Under the pieces are notes generated by a model. It was given only the letters and a program-made list of their open reading frames with translations. It did no database searches and had not been told where the DNA came from. This document shows, in pieces, positions 1 to 5,957 of a DNA stretch of 7,573 nucleotides. Source of the DNA: CAZEAN01 sp964510225 (GTDB lineage: Bacteria > Planctomycetota > Planctomycetia > Isosphaerales > Isosphaeraceae); NCBI GenBank assembly GCA_964510225.1, contig CAZEAN010000194.1:1-7573 (forward strand). The letters are read 5' to 3'. The translations under genes and the position numbers were made by a program. Each line of letters opens with the position of its first letter. The stretch's first letter is position 1.

Positions 1-118
1 CCTCAACATGTCATTTGAAATGACTTTTACTTCTCAATTTCATTTTTTAAAATTTTTTTTTAATTTTTATTTTTTTAAAAAATTCAGTTTTTAAAATATA
101 TCATATTTTAATGTTTAA
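1..118. other. AT-rich, homopolymer-dense upstream tract
   Basis: No gene is visible here. By hand count, positions 42-180 hold 14 G or C bases out of 139 (about 10%), against a moderately GC-rich remainder. The tract contains a run of nine T (53-61), seven T followed by six A (70-82), and further A/T blocks. A 15-base interrupted palindrome, GTCATTTGAAATGAC, lies at 10-24 with 7-base arms around one central base. The AT-rich composition continues into the first 20 or so codons of the following reading frame. It could be a real AT-rich promoter region or an assembly artefact near a contig end; the sequence alone does not decide. Confidence 0.6.
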
Positions 119-1201
119 TTGTTTTTTAAATTAAATGTTTTTATTAGTTTTATTTTAGGTTTTGGTATTAGTTCTTACTTCTGCTATGGCTACAGATCTA
201 TCTTCGGAGTTGGTAACAGACCAAATATCGGCGATGGCAACAGACCAAACATCGGCGATCGAGATCGCACGAACATCGGCGGTGGGGATCGAGTGAACAT
301 CGGTGGTGGGGACAGACCGACCATCGGTGGTGGGGATCGGACTAATATTGGTGGGGATCGGACTAATATTGGTGGGGATCGGACCACGATCGGCGGCGGC
401 GATCGGATCGGGGGTGGAGATCGCACCAATGTCAATATCGGGGAGATCAATGCGGGTAACCGTATCGATTACCAGGAGAACCGTCAGGCTTGGGTGGACC
501 AGCGGAGCAACTGGGGCAACGAAGTCCGCGCGAACACGGGAATCCGAAACCGTAATGCGTTCACGAACGGCTTCTACGGTGGTGGAGTGGTTGGCGGAGG
601 TTACCGCTATTACGGAGGTTGGACTGGTCGCGGGGCCTATTATGCCTGGACACCCGCAACATGGGGCGCTGTGAGCGGTTGGTTCGGCCCAACCTGGGCT
701 AATGCCGAACCCGTCTACTACGGGTATGGTGAAGGAGGAAATGTCTACTACGAAGGAGACACCGTCTACGTCGACGGCGAAGCAATTGCTTCGGCAATTG
801 AGTACTCAACTCAGGCACTCCAACTCGCTGCCTCCGCTCCACCCGCAGAACAAGTCAACGAACAAGAAACTGACTGGCTTCCTCTCGGTGTCTTCGCGCT
901 GACGGCGGAGGATACCAGCAGCGCTAACATCTTGCTCCAACTCTCGGTCGATGAACAAGGAACCATAGCCGGCACCTACTATAATGAGGCAACCGACGTC
1001 ACTCGACCGATTCAAGGAGCTGTCGATATCGAAAGTCAGCGGGCCGCGATGACTTTCGGTGATGGGCAAAACTCGGACCGCGTCTTAGAAACCGGTATCT
1101 ACAACCTGACTCAGGATGAGGCCCCTGCCCTCTTCCACTTTGGTGCAGAACAAACCCAACCGGTCCTCTTGGTTCGACTCGAGTCTCCAGAAACACCTTG
1201 A
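119..1201 (+). CDS. Planctomycete repeat-containing exported protein, mu-protocadherin-like (function unknown)
   Basis: Role unknown; probably exported to the cell surface or periplasm. The 360-residue product has a hydrophobic N-terminus (residues 5-23) that could be a signal peptide. Residues 32-108 are degenerate octapeptides of the type G-D/N-R-T/P-N-I-G-G. Residues 150-215 are rich in Gly, Tyr and Trp (for example GFYGGGVVGGGYRYYGG). Residues about 252-356 form a compact domain starting WLPLGVFAL and including AGTYYNEATD and ETGIYNLTQDEAP. This architecture and C-terminal domain resemble planctomycete proteins annotated as mu-protocadherin or putative cell-surface proteins; that is recall, not a search. 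The start is weak: TTG at 119 is the first possible start after the in-frame TAA at 116-118, no Shine-Dalgarno sequence precedes it, and the leader is encoded by T-rich DNA that would read as hydrophobic residues anyway. The body of the gene is secure; the N-terminus may be wrong. It converges on the SurA-like gene. Confidence 0.75.
   Translation: MFFKLNVFISFILGFGISSYFCYGYRSIFGVGNRPNIGDGNRPNIGDRDRTNIGGGDRVNIGGGDRPTIGGGDRTNIGGDRTNIGGDRTTIGGGDRIGGGDRTNVNIGEINAGNRIDYQENRQAWVDQRSNWGNEVRANTGIRNRNAFTNGFYGGGVVGGGYRYYGGWTGRGAYYAWTPATWGAVSGWFGPTWANAEPVYYGYGEGGNVYYEGDTVYVDGEAIASAIEYSTQALQLAASAPPAEQVNEQETDWLPLGVFALTAEDTSSANILLQLSVDEQGTIAGTYYNEATDVTRPIQGAVDIESQRAAMTFGDGQNSDRVLETGIYNLTQDEAPALFHFGAEQTQPVLLVRLESPETP
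212..442 (+). repeat. In-gene tandem repeats encoding octapeptides
   Basis: About ten degenerate copies of a roughly 24-bp unit encode G-D/N-R-T/P/V-N-I-G-G/D (residues 32-108 of the surrounding protein). Within it, 331-351 and 352-372 are an exact 21-bp tandem duplication encoding a shortened seven-residue unit, and the next copy begins identically at 373. The exact duplication suggests recent copy-number change by slippage or recombination. The repeat stays in frame. Confidence 0.85.
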
Positions 1202-1252
1202 TCGGTAGATTCTGGAACCGATAGCAAACGAGATGAGACGGTCAACGAAAAC

Positions 1253-1289
1253 CGCCGCGATGAATAATCCTAACTCATTCATCGCGGCG
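1253..1289. terminator. Stem-loop terminator between convergent genes
   Basis: A perfect 13-bp inverted repeat (1253-1265 with 1277-1289, core CGCCGCGATGAA/TTCATCGCGGCG) encloses an 11-base loop. On the + strand it is followed by T-rich DNA (TTATTGTCTTTC). On the - strand it is followed by GTTTTCG. It lies 51 bases after the stop of the + gene and 62 bases after the stop of the - gene, so it probably serves both. Confidence 0.8.
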
Positions 1290-1351
1290 TTATTGTCTTT
1301 CAATTTTCTATAAGCAGTTACTTTGATAAACAATACTACATCGAGAATGTG

Positions 1352-2677
1352 TCAAACGTTTTCAGGAGTTTTTGTAGTATCGTCCTGCTTTGCATCCGTC
1401 GAGGGAGTCTCGGACTTTGGTTGTGGACGACGGATCTCGGGGACTTTCGGTGCAGCCGGAGCACCAATCGGTCTTGAGAGATTAACTTCAGGCTTCTCCG
1501 AATACTCCTGGAGTACCTGCTGACGTGCTTGGGCATCGGAGACAGGAATTTCTTGATCCGGTTTGGACATCCGGGTCCGGAGGACATCATCATCGGTGAC
1601 TGCGTTCCGGTGTTTGGCTTGCTCCTGTCCCGAATGCTTGATCCGACCAGTTAGTTGATTGTCGATTGCGGCTTCCAGGAAGAGCCCCTCCATCACTGTT
1701 TTCATCTCATTCTGAACTTTGGCCTCAAAGACCTTCGCTTTCAACGCTGTCACGATCTCAGGATCATTGTGGTCGACCTCTTGGCCCGCCTCAAGTCGTT
1801 CACGACGGAGGATGATATATGCTTCGCTGGAGAGTTCAATTACACCAGTGAAGTCGCCGTCTTTCGGCTTTTCCTGGAGGGTCGAATCTTCGACAGATCC
1901 GACTCCTTTAAGGAGGTTTTCACCGTCAACGAGTTGCTCGAATGCAGCCTCAGAGACGTTCAGCGGCTCGGCGTAACGCACGATCGGCTGCTCGAGAAGC
2001 CCCCCCATAGCGCGAGACTGTTCGTCAATCGAGTGTTCTCGAGCGAGCCGTGCAAAGGCTCCGGGGTCGTCGCGGAGTTGATTCCAGATCGTAATCGCTA
2101 GCTTCTTGTCTGGAACCAGGATCGACCGCACAAAGAGCTTTTCACCGAAGTAAGCGAGGAACGCTTTTTCCAGATCCTCGTCGGTAACTTCAACACGACG
2201 TTCCGCGATCTTCCGGAGCGCGATGCTCGGATAGGCGAGTTCCGTGGTGTACTGTTGCGGGCTGATGTTGTAGTTCTGAGCGAGCGCTCGTAGAAACTGT
2301 TCCTTGGAGAGACCGTACGGTTGGGCGTGCCGGAGAATCTCAGCGTCAACATCCGCAGCTGTCACTTGAAGTTGCATGCCCCGGATCGCCTGCTCTAGGA
2401 GAACCCGACGGATCATGGTGTTGAGCACTTCTTCACCATGACGTGCAACGCAGAGGTCAGCCAACTGGCTCCGAGTGATCACCTCACCATTCACGCGAGC
2501 GATCGGGTCATTCGGATTGACCGGTACTGCTTGCGGGACGAGTTGCGGCTGCTGTCGAGGGTTCGAGGTCGGCCGGGAAGCTTGGCCTTGCGCCGAAGCT
2601 CCGTGAATGGTGAGGCAACCCAGCAGGATGAAACCTGCGACCAACCGGCCCTGATGTCGTTGTAAGTACCCTTGCAT
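1352..2677 (-). CDS. Exported SurA/parvulin-like protein with degenerate PPIase domain
   Basis: Probably a periplasmic or envelope folding chaperone. The 441-residue form starts at the ATG at 2677-2675, which has a strong GGAGGG five bases upstream. The frame is open further upstream to a TTG at 2770, but that extension has no ribosome site and would bury the signal peptide. Residues 1-29 are a signal peptide (hydrophobic LVAGFILLG, then cleavage after ASA). LLGC at 18-21 leaves a lipoprotein reading possible. Residues 57-175 match the SurA N-terminal chaperone fold (PIARVNGEVITRSQL, then helical). Residues 180-293 align with a PpiC/parvulin domain (FVRSILVPDKKLA, FARLAREHS, MGGLL), but the usual histidine of the first strand (HIL) is Ser185 and the late G-x-H-I-I segment reads EAYIILR. 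Isomerase activity is therefore doubtful. Residues 402-441 are a Pro/Lys/Thr-rich, probably disordered tail. Divergent from ggt. Confidence 0.85.
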   Translation of the reverse strand: MQGYLQRHQGRLVAGFILLGCLTIHGASAQGQASRPTSNPRQQPQLVPQAVPVNPNDPIARVNGEVITRSQLADLCVARHGEEVLNTMIRRVLLEQAIRGMQLQVTAADVDAEILRHAQPYGLSKEQFLRALAQNYNISPQQYTTELAYPSIALRKIAERRVEVTDEDLEKAFLAYFGEKLFVRSILVPDKKLAITIWNQLRDDPGAFARLAREHSIDEQSRAMGGLLEQPIVRYAEPLNVSEAAFEQLVDGENLLKGVGSVEDSTLQEKPKDGDFTGVIELSSEAYIILRRERLEAGQEVDHNDPEIVTALKAKVFEAKVQNEMKTVMEGLFLEAAIDNQLTGRIKHSGQEQAKHRNAVTDDDVLRTRMSKPDQEIPVSDAQARQQVLQEYSEKPEVNLSRPIGAPAAPKVPEIRRPQPKSETPSTDAKQDDTTKTPENV

Positions 2678-2682
2678 CGTGT

Positions 2683-2688
2683 CCCTCC
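2683..2688 (-). promoter_or_regulatory. Shine-Dalgarno fixing the SurA-like start
   Basis: On the minus strand this reads GGAGGG, five bases before the ATG at 2677-2675. It is the best ribosome-binding match in the region and the reason for preferring the 441-residue form, whose N-terminus is a normal signal peptide. Confidence 0.8.
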
Positions 2689-2734
2689 ATGAATCGATGC
2701 CGATTTTTCGAAACACTGGCGTTTCAGCGCATTC

Positions 2735-2760
2735 GAGCCGATAATTTACGGATTCGGCTC
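2735..2760. promoter_or_regulatory. Inverted repeat in the divergent promoter region (possible operator)
   Basis: The arms GAGCCGA (2735-2741) and TCGGCTC (2754-2760) flank a 12-base AT-rich centre holding the candidate -10 of the minus-strand gene. A dyad in this position fits a transcription-factor site, but no protein can be assigned. Confidence 0.35.
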
Positions 2761-2770
2761 TTTCCGTCAA
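2743..2770 (-). promoter_or_regulatory. Candidate sigma70-type promoter of the SurA-like gene
   Basis: The minus strand reads TTGACG (2770-2765), a 16-base spacer, then TAAATT (2748-2743). Five of six and four of six bases match consensus. Transcription would start near 2736 and give a leader of about 60 bases before the ATG at 2677. The -10 lies in the spacer of an inverted repeat. A weaker + strand candidate for ggt (CTGGCG 2716-2721, 18-base spacer, GATAAT 2740-2745) overlaps the same AT island. Confidence 0.45.
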
Positions 2771-2773
2771 TCG

Positions 2774-2783
2774 TGATTAATCA
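2774..2783. promoter_or_regulatory. 10-bp perfect palindrome TGATTAATCA
   Basis: A perfect 10-bp palindrome in the short divergent region, 44 bases before the ggt ATG and just upstream of the minus-strand -35 candidate. It could be an operator half of the control region. Ten-base AT-rich palindromes are not rare, so this is weak. Confidence 0.25.
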
Positions 2784-2826
2784 TGGCTCTTAGCTCCGAA
2801 AAGGTCCGCTCCATCGAGGTCCAGCA

Positions 2827-4587
2827 ATGCGGTTGTTCCGAGTCAAACTCGGTTGGTTTCTCACCTTCCTCATCTTCACGTTCAGACCGACCGACCTGTT
2901 GGTCGGTTCGTTGCATGCCGAGCAGTTCGAGCGACATGCCGTGGTCTCACAGGAGTCACATGCATCCGATGTTGGGCTTCAGATCCTTCAGGATGGAGGA
3001 AACGCCATCGATGCGGCGATTGCAACGGGGTTCGCCCTCGCGGTGACTCATCCTGCAGCTGGTAACATTGGGGGAGGCGGCTTCATCGTCGCCTTTCTGG
3101 CCGATCGAGACGAGGTCGTTACGGTTGATTTTCGCGAGCGTGCTCCAGAGGCAGCCACCATCTCGATGTACCTCGACCAGCAGGGCGAGCTGCTTCCTGG
3201 CCATCGTGGCGGTCCCCGAGCCGCCGGTGTCCCGGGCACGGTCCGCGGGCTTGGCTTGGCTCACCACGAGTATGGTAGCCTTCCTTGGAAGCAACTGGTT
3301 GCACCCGCAGTCGAACTCGCTGCTGTCGGATTCCCGGTTTCGGAGTCACTTGCCCGATCGTTAAACGCCCAACTCTTCGATCGTCAGAACCAACCTCGAC
3401 CGCTCGATGGAAGCGGAGAGGGATCACGATTGAGCAACTTCAAAGCCTCTGTCCGCGCATTCCGAAAGCCGGAAGGCAGCCCTTGGAAAGCGGGCGATCT
3501 TCTCCGACAGCCCGACCTCGCCGCCACTCTCAATCGAATCGCCGAGGAGGGCCCCGATGAGTTTTACGAAGGAAAAACGGCGGAACTCATCGTCGAGGCC
3601 ATGAAAAACGGCGGCGGGATCATCAGCCGGAACGATCTAAAAACATATCAAGCGATTCTCCGACCGCCGGTTCAACGTCCCTACAAAGGGACCGAAGTCT
3701 TTGGAATGGGACCACCGTCGTCGGGCGGGGTGGTCGATCTCTTAATGCTTGGGATTCTGGAGCGATTCGAACTCCATCAGGATGGCCCCGATCACCCTCG
3801 GACGCTCCACCGAATTACCGAAGCGATGCGTCGAGCGTTCTATGTTCGCGCAACGGAGTTAGCCGACCCAGACTTCGTCGCAATACCCCTGGGAGAGCTG
3901 CTTGGCGACCCCTTCATCGACGAATTAGCGGGATCGATTGAGGAAACTGCAACCCCAAGCGAAGATCTCGCCGATTTCCCAATCGATGGGATCGCCGAGG
4001 GGATTCAGACAACGCATCTCTCCACAATCGATTCTGAAGGGAACGCCGTTGCCTTGACCTACACGTTGGAGCAAGGGTACGGCTCCAAGGCAGTCGTTGC
4101 GGGTGCGGGCTTCCTGCTCAACAACGAGATGGGGGACTTCAATATCGTCCTGGGTCGGACCGACCAACGCGGCACAATTGGCACCAAGCCAAATCGGATT
4201 GAGCCCGGCAAGCGGATGCTCAGCTCGATGTCCCCGGTGATTGTTCTCGAAAACCGGAAGGTTCGAGTCGTCACTGGCTCTCCTGGCGGTCGGACGATCC
4301 CCAATACCGTTCTCTGGGTCTTGCTCAACGTTCTCGAATTCGAGCGGTCACCGAGAGTGGTCGTGGACGCCCCTCGGACTCACCACGCGTGGTTTCCCGA
4401 CCTGCTCTTGCTCGAAGGAAACGACTGGGAGCCATCTACCCTCGAAGCGCTCCGGGATCGAGGTCATCGGGTCCGACAAGGCACCCTCCAAGGTGATGCC
4501 CATACGATCATCGTTGACCCCACAACGGGCGTGATTCACGGCGTTGCCGACCAACGTCGTGCCACGTCAAAAGCATCGGGAGACTGA
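2827..4587 (+). CDS. Gamma-glutamyltranspeptidase precursor (glutathione hydrolase)
   Basis: Cleaves the gamma-glutamyl bond of glutathione and related compounds, transferring the group to water or an amino acid. The family is made as a precursor that self-cleaves into large and small subunits. Residues 1-31 form a signal peptide (FLTFLIF core, ending SLHA), placing it outside the cytoplasmic membrane. The large-subunit signature is clear: GGNAIDAAIATGFALAVTHP at 58-77, NIGGGGF at 80-86, and DFRERAP at 101-107 (Arg103 matches the E. coli substrate-binding Arg114). The processing site is Q394-T395-T396-H397, with Thr395 as the expected nucleophile. LLNNEMGDF (430-438) supplies Asp437, MLSSMSP (464-470) the paired serines, and SPGG (485-488) the oxyanion glycines. 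Glu415 sits where E. coli GGT has Asn411. A lid-loop segment (about 437-465) is present. At 586 residues the length is normal. GAGG seven bases upstream supports the ATG. Divergent from the SurA-like gene. Confidence 0.95.
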   Translation: MRLFRVKLGWFLTFLIFTFRPTDLLVGSLHAEQFERHAVVSQESHASDVGLQILQDGGNAIDAAIATGFALAVTHPAAGNIGGGGFIVAFLADRDEVVTVDFRERAPEAATISMYLDQQGELLPGHRGGPRAAGVPGTVRGLGLAHHEYGSLPWKQLVAPAVELAAVGFPVSESLARSLNAQLFDRQNQPRPLDGSGEGSRLSNFKASVRAFRKPEGSPWKAGDLLRQPDLAATLNRIAEEGPDEFYEGKTAELIVEAMKNGGGIISRNDLKTYQAILRPPVQRPYKGTEVFGMGPPSSGGVVDLLMLGILERFELHQDGPDHPRTLHRITEAMRRAFYVRATELADPDFVAIPLGELLGDPFIDELAGSIEETATPSEDLADFPIDGIAEGIQTTHLSTIDSEGNAVALTYTLEQGYGSKAVVAGAGFLLNNEMGDFNIVLGRTDQRGTIGTKPNRIEPGKRMLSSMSPVIVLENRKVRVVTGSPGGRTIPNTVLWVLLNVLEFERSPRVVVDAPRTHHAWFPDLLLLEGNDWEPSTLEALRDRGHRVRQGTLQGDAHTIIVDPTTGVIHGVADQRRATSKASGD

Positions 4588-4599
4588 CAATGGCGTGTC

Positions 4600-4637
4600 G
4601 AACAGTTGGCCTCTGAAACTGTTCACTTAACAGTGAA
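4600..4637 (+). promoter_or_regulatory. Two overlapping, mutually exclusive hairpins after ggt
   Basis: Hairpin A pairs GAACAGTT (4600-4607) with AACTGTTC (4617-4624), 8 bp around a 9-base loop. Hairpin B pairs TTCACT (4622-4627) with AGTGAA (4632-4637), 6 bp around TAAC. They share 4622-4624, and ACTGTT (4618-4623) can pair with AACAGT at either 4601-4606 or 4629-4634, so only one form can exist at a time. There is no T-run after either, so this is not a standard intrinsic terminator. It starts 13 bases after the ggt stop and may act in 3'-end processing, termination or control. Confidence 0.4.
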
Positions 4638-4682
4638 TCGGGCAGGGAGCCAGCAAAAATACTGAGAAAATGCAGCCGAATG

Positions 4683-4711
4683 TTGGGAATCCTTGATTTT
4701 TACTGTATATT
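4683..4711 (+). promoter_or_regulatory. Sigma70-like promoter for the HU-like gene
   Basis: TTGGGA (4683-4688) and TATATT (4706-4711) are separated by 17 bases, in an AT-rich pocket. Transcription would start near 4718, giving a leader of about 108 bases before the ATG at 4826. Its position between ggt and the HU-like gene implies separate transcription of the latter. Confidence 0.6.
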
Positions 4712-4808
4712 CGAGCGCAGTCCGTCGATCTGAAGCCTCGGGAGCTCCGGTCGATCCCGCCGGATCTGTGGCCTGGTTGAGCTCCAAAGCGAAGCACTCT
4801 CGACGATC

Positions 4809-4816
4809 AGGAGGGG
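4809..4816 (+). promoter_or_regulatory. Shine-Dalgarno deciding the HU-like start
   Basis: AGGAGGGG ends immediately before an ATG at 4817 and nine bases before a second in-frame ATG at 4826. The first ATG is too close for normal initiation, so 4826 is the better start. Confidence 0.7.
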
Positions 4817-4825
4817 ATGAAACCC

Positions 4826-5230
4826 ATGGCCGCCAAGAAGACCACTAGTACCAGGGCGACCAAGGCGGAGCCGGCCGCATCATCGGCAACCACCGCCGCA
4901 AAAGCCAAGCCCAAAGTTCGGCCGATGACCAAGACCGAACTCTTCGCCAAGCTCTCAGAGTTAACTGAACTCAATAAGAAAGACATCGCTAACGTCTTTG
5001 AGCACCTCCAAGAGCTGATCCGAGTCTCGCTGACGAAGCGTGGTGGCCCGAAGCAGTTCGTACTCCCCGGTCTCTTGAAAATTCGGCTCGCCGAACGCAA
5101 GGCAACCCCTGCAAAGAAGGGACGAAACCCTCGTGACGGTTCGATCATCGATATCCCGGCAAAGCCGAAGCGGTTGACCGTCAAAGCAACTCCGCTGAAG
5201 GCGTTGAAGGACTCGGTACTAACCAAGTAA
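4826..5230 (+). CDS. HU/IHF-family DNA-binding protein with basic N-terminal extension
   Basis: Nucleoid protein expected to bind and bend DNA as a dimer. The 134-residue form begins MAAKKTTST at 4826, chosen because the AGGAGGGG ribosome site abuts the ATG at 4817. Residues 1-33 are a low-complexity Ala/Lys/Thr tail. Residues 34-134 are the HU fold: helical MTKTELFAKLSELTELNKKD, then FVLPGLLKIRL (77-87), where classical HU has a GFG-type motif, then the flexible arm with GRNPRDG (99-105), whose RNP motif in HU supplies the proline that wedges into DNA. IDIPAKPKRLTVKATPLKALKD closes the fold. The tail makes it longer than the roughly 90-residue bacterial HU. The GLLK variant and a Lys/Ala-rich tail are, from memory, seen in planctomycete HU-like proteins. 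It has its own promoter candidate and a stem-loop follows it, so it is probably monocistronic. Confidence 0.92.
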   Translation: MAAKKTTSTRATKAEPAASSATTAAKAKPKVRPMTKTELFAKLSELTELNKKDIANVFEHLQELIRVSLTKRGGPKQFVLPGLLKIRLAERKATPAKKGRNPRDGSIIDIPAKPKRLTVKATPLKALKDSVLTK

Positions 5231-5240
5231 ATGCGGCTGA

Positions 5241-5273
5241 GCTGATCACCCCATGGAATCAATGGTGATCAGC
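5241..5273 (+). terminator. Stem-loop after the HU-like gene
   Basis: GCTGATCACC (5241-5250) pairs perfectly with GGTGATCAGC (5264-5273) around a 13-base loop, starting 11 bases after the stop codon. There is no T-run downstream, so it may be a T-less terminator or an mRNA-stabilising 3' structure rather than a classical intrinsic terminator. Confidence 0.55.
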
Positions 5274-5410
5274 GATGCTCGATTAACCAATAACGTCATC
5301 TGGAGGGGCTTGACCCAGCGACGGGATAGCGTGACTTAAATCCCCCCTCCGATCCGATGGGTCCTTGTTCATCCGAAGACCGCTCAACGCTTCTCAAGGC
5401 TCTCAACACC

Positions 5411-5797
5411 ATGAGTATCGGCAATCTCCGATCAAACAGGCCAGGCTACACAATCCGAAGATTTGCCGAAGCCCCTACAGTCCCGTGCGCCTGTGGTCAG
5501 AGTACACGGCTTCTGACCCGCGATGATGGCACTCCAGCAAACTTTCACATTACGTTGATCAAAGACTCCGTCAAGCATTATCATCGTCACTGTACTGAAC
5601 TTTACTACATTCTCCAAGGTACCGGTTCTCTCGAACTCAACGATGATGTTATCGAGGTAAGTCCCGGGACTCTCGTCGTTATTGAGCCCTTCACCGCTCA
5701 TCGACTCCAGAGCCAGGAAGGTGTCACCACGATGGTAATAGGGATCCCCGCCTGGGACCCCGATGACGAATACTTCGATGTAGGCCCGTCAAATTGA
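5411..5797 (+). CDS. Small single-domain cupin, probable metal-binding protein
   Basis: Function beyond the fold is not assignable. The preferred form is 128 residues from the ATG at 5411 (MSIGNLRS), with a weak AAGG 11 bases upstream. An ATG at 5357 would add 18 residues but has no ribosome site and a less family-like leader. Cupin motif 1 is SVKHYHRHCTELYYILQGTG with His56, His58 and Glu63. Motif 2 is VSPGTLVVIEPFTAHRL with His97. Together these give the usual three-His one-Glu metal set of the family. Before the barrel is a PCACG pair (Cys26, Cys28), and the C-terminus is acidic (DPDDEYFD). There is no signal peptide, so it is cytoplasmic. A TTGACC at 5310-5315 could be a -35 element but its -10 partner is poor. 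Similar small cupins range from mannose-isomerase-like enzymes to ligand-binding regulators. Confidence 0.85.
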   Translation: MSIGNLRSNRPGYTIRRFAEAPTVPCACGQSTRLLTRDDGTPANFHITLIKDSVKHYHRHCTELYYILQGTGSLELNDDVIEVSPGTLVVIEPFTAHRLQSQEGVTTMVIGIPAWDPDDEYFDVGPSN

Positions 5798-5853
5798 TCA
5801 CGAAGATTACAACATTCGTCACTGACAGAAGGAACAAGTCTGCCTCGATTCGC

Positions 5854-5859
5854 TATAAT
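5854..5859 (+). promoter_or_regulatory. Consensus -10 box for tRNA-Leu
   Basis: A perfect TATAAT lies 13 bases before the first base of the tRNA, so transcription would begin about seven bases upstream of the mature 5' end. The -35 position at the usual spacing (GGAACA, 5831-5836) is poor. Confidence 0.6.
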
Positions 5860-5872
5860 GCATAGATGCCTT

Positions 5873-5957
5873 GCCGGCGTGGCGGAATGGCAGACGCAGA
5901 GGACTTAAAATCCTCCGGGGGGATACTCCCGTGTGGGTTCGAATCCCACCGCCGGCA
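5873..5957 (+). tRNA. tRNA-Leu (anticodon UAA)
   Basis: Decodes UUA and UUG leucine codons. The acceptor stem pairs GCCGGCG (5873-5879) with CGCCGGC (5950-5956), with discriminator A at 5957. The anticodon stem GAGGA/TCCTC (5899-5903, 5911-5915) encloses the loop CTTAAAA with anticodon TAA at 5906-5908. The long variable arm (about 5916-5932, GGGG...CTCCC) marks a class II tRNA, as expected for leucine. The T arm is GTGGG-TTCGAAT-CCCAC (5933-5949). CCA is not encoded; ATTC follows. The gene is intact and I found no second copy of its 3' end nearby that would mark an integrated element. Confidence 0.97.

Noticed and set aside
212..442. CRISPR-like or intergenic repeat array
   Set aside because: The units are contiguous, in frame and coding, with no unique spacers.
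190..450. Pro/Ser/Arg-rich open frame on the minus strand
   Set aside because: It is the antisense reading of the octapeptide repeats; its periodicity is fully explained by the + strand gene.
1655..2101. 148-codon + strand frame inside the SurA-like gene
   Set aside because: It has no ribosome site and lies antisense to a gene with clear domains and signal peptide; a shadow frame.
2678..2770. 31-residue N-terminal extension of the SurA-like protein from TTG at 2770
   Set aside because: It overlaps the promoter candidate, has no ribosome site, and would place the signal peptide internally; the ATG at 2677 has GGAGGG at ideal spacing.
4807..5262. 151-codon minus-strand frame opposite the HU-like gene
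   Set aside because: The + strand frame is a clear HU-family protein with promoter and ribosome site; the antisense has no recognisable features.
5800..5819. Possible terminator between the cupin and the tRNA
   Set aside because: Only a 5-bp stem (ACGAA/TTCGT) without a T-run; too weak to call.
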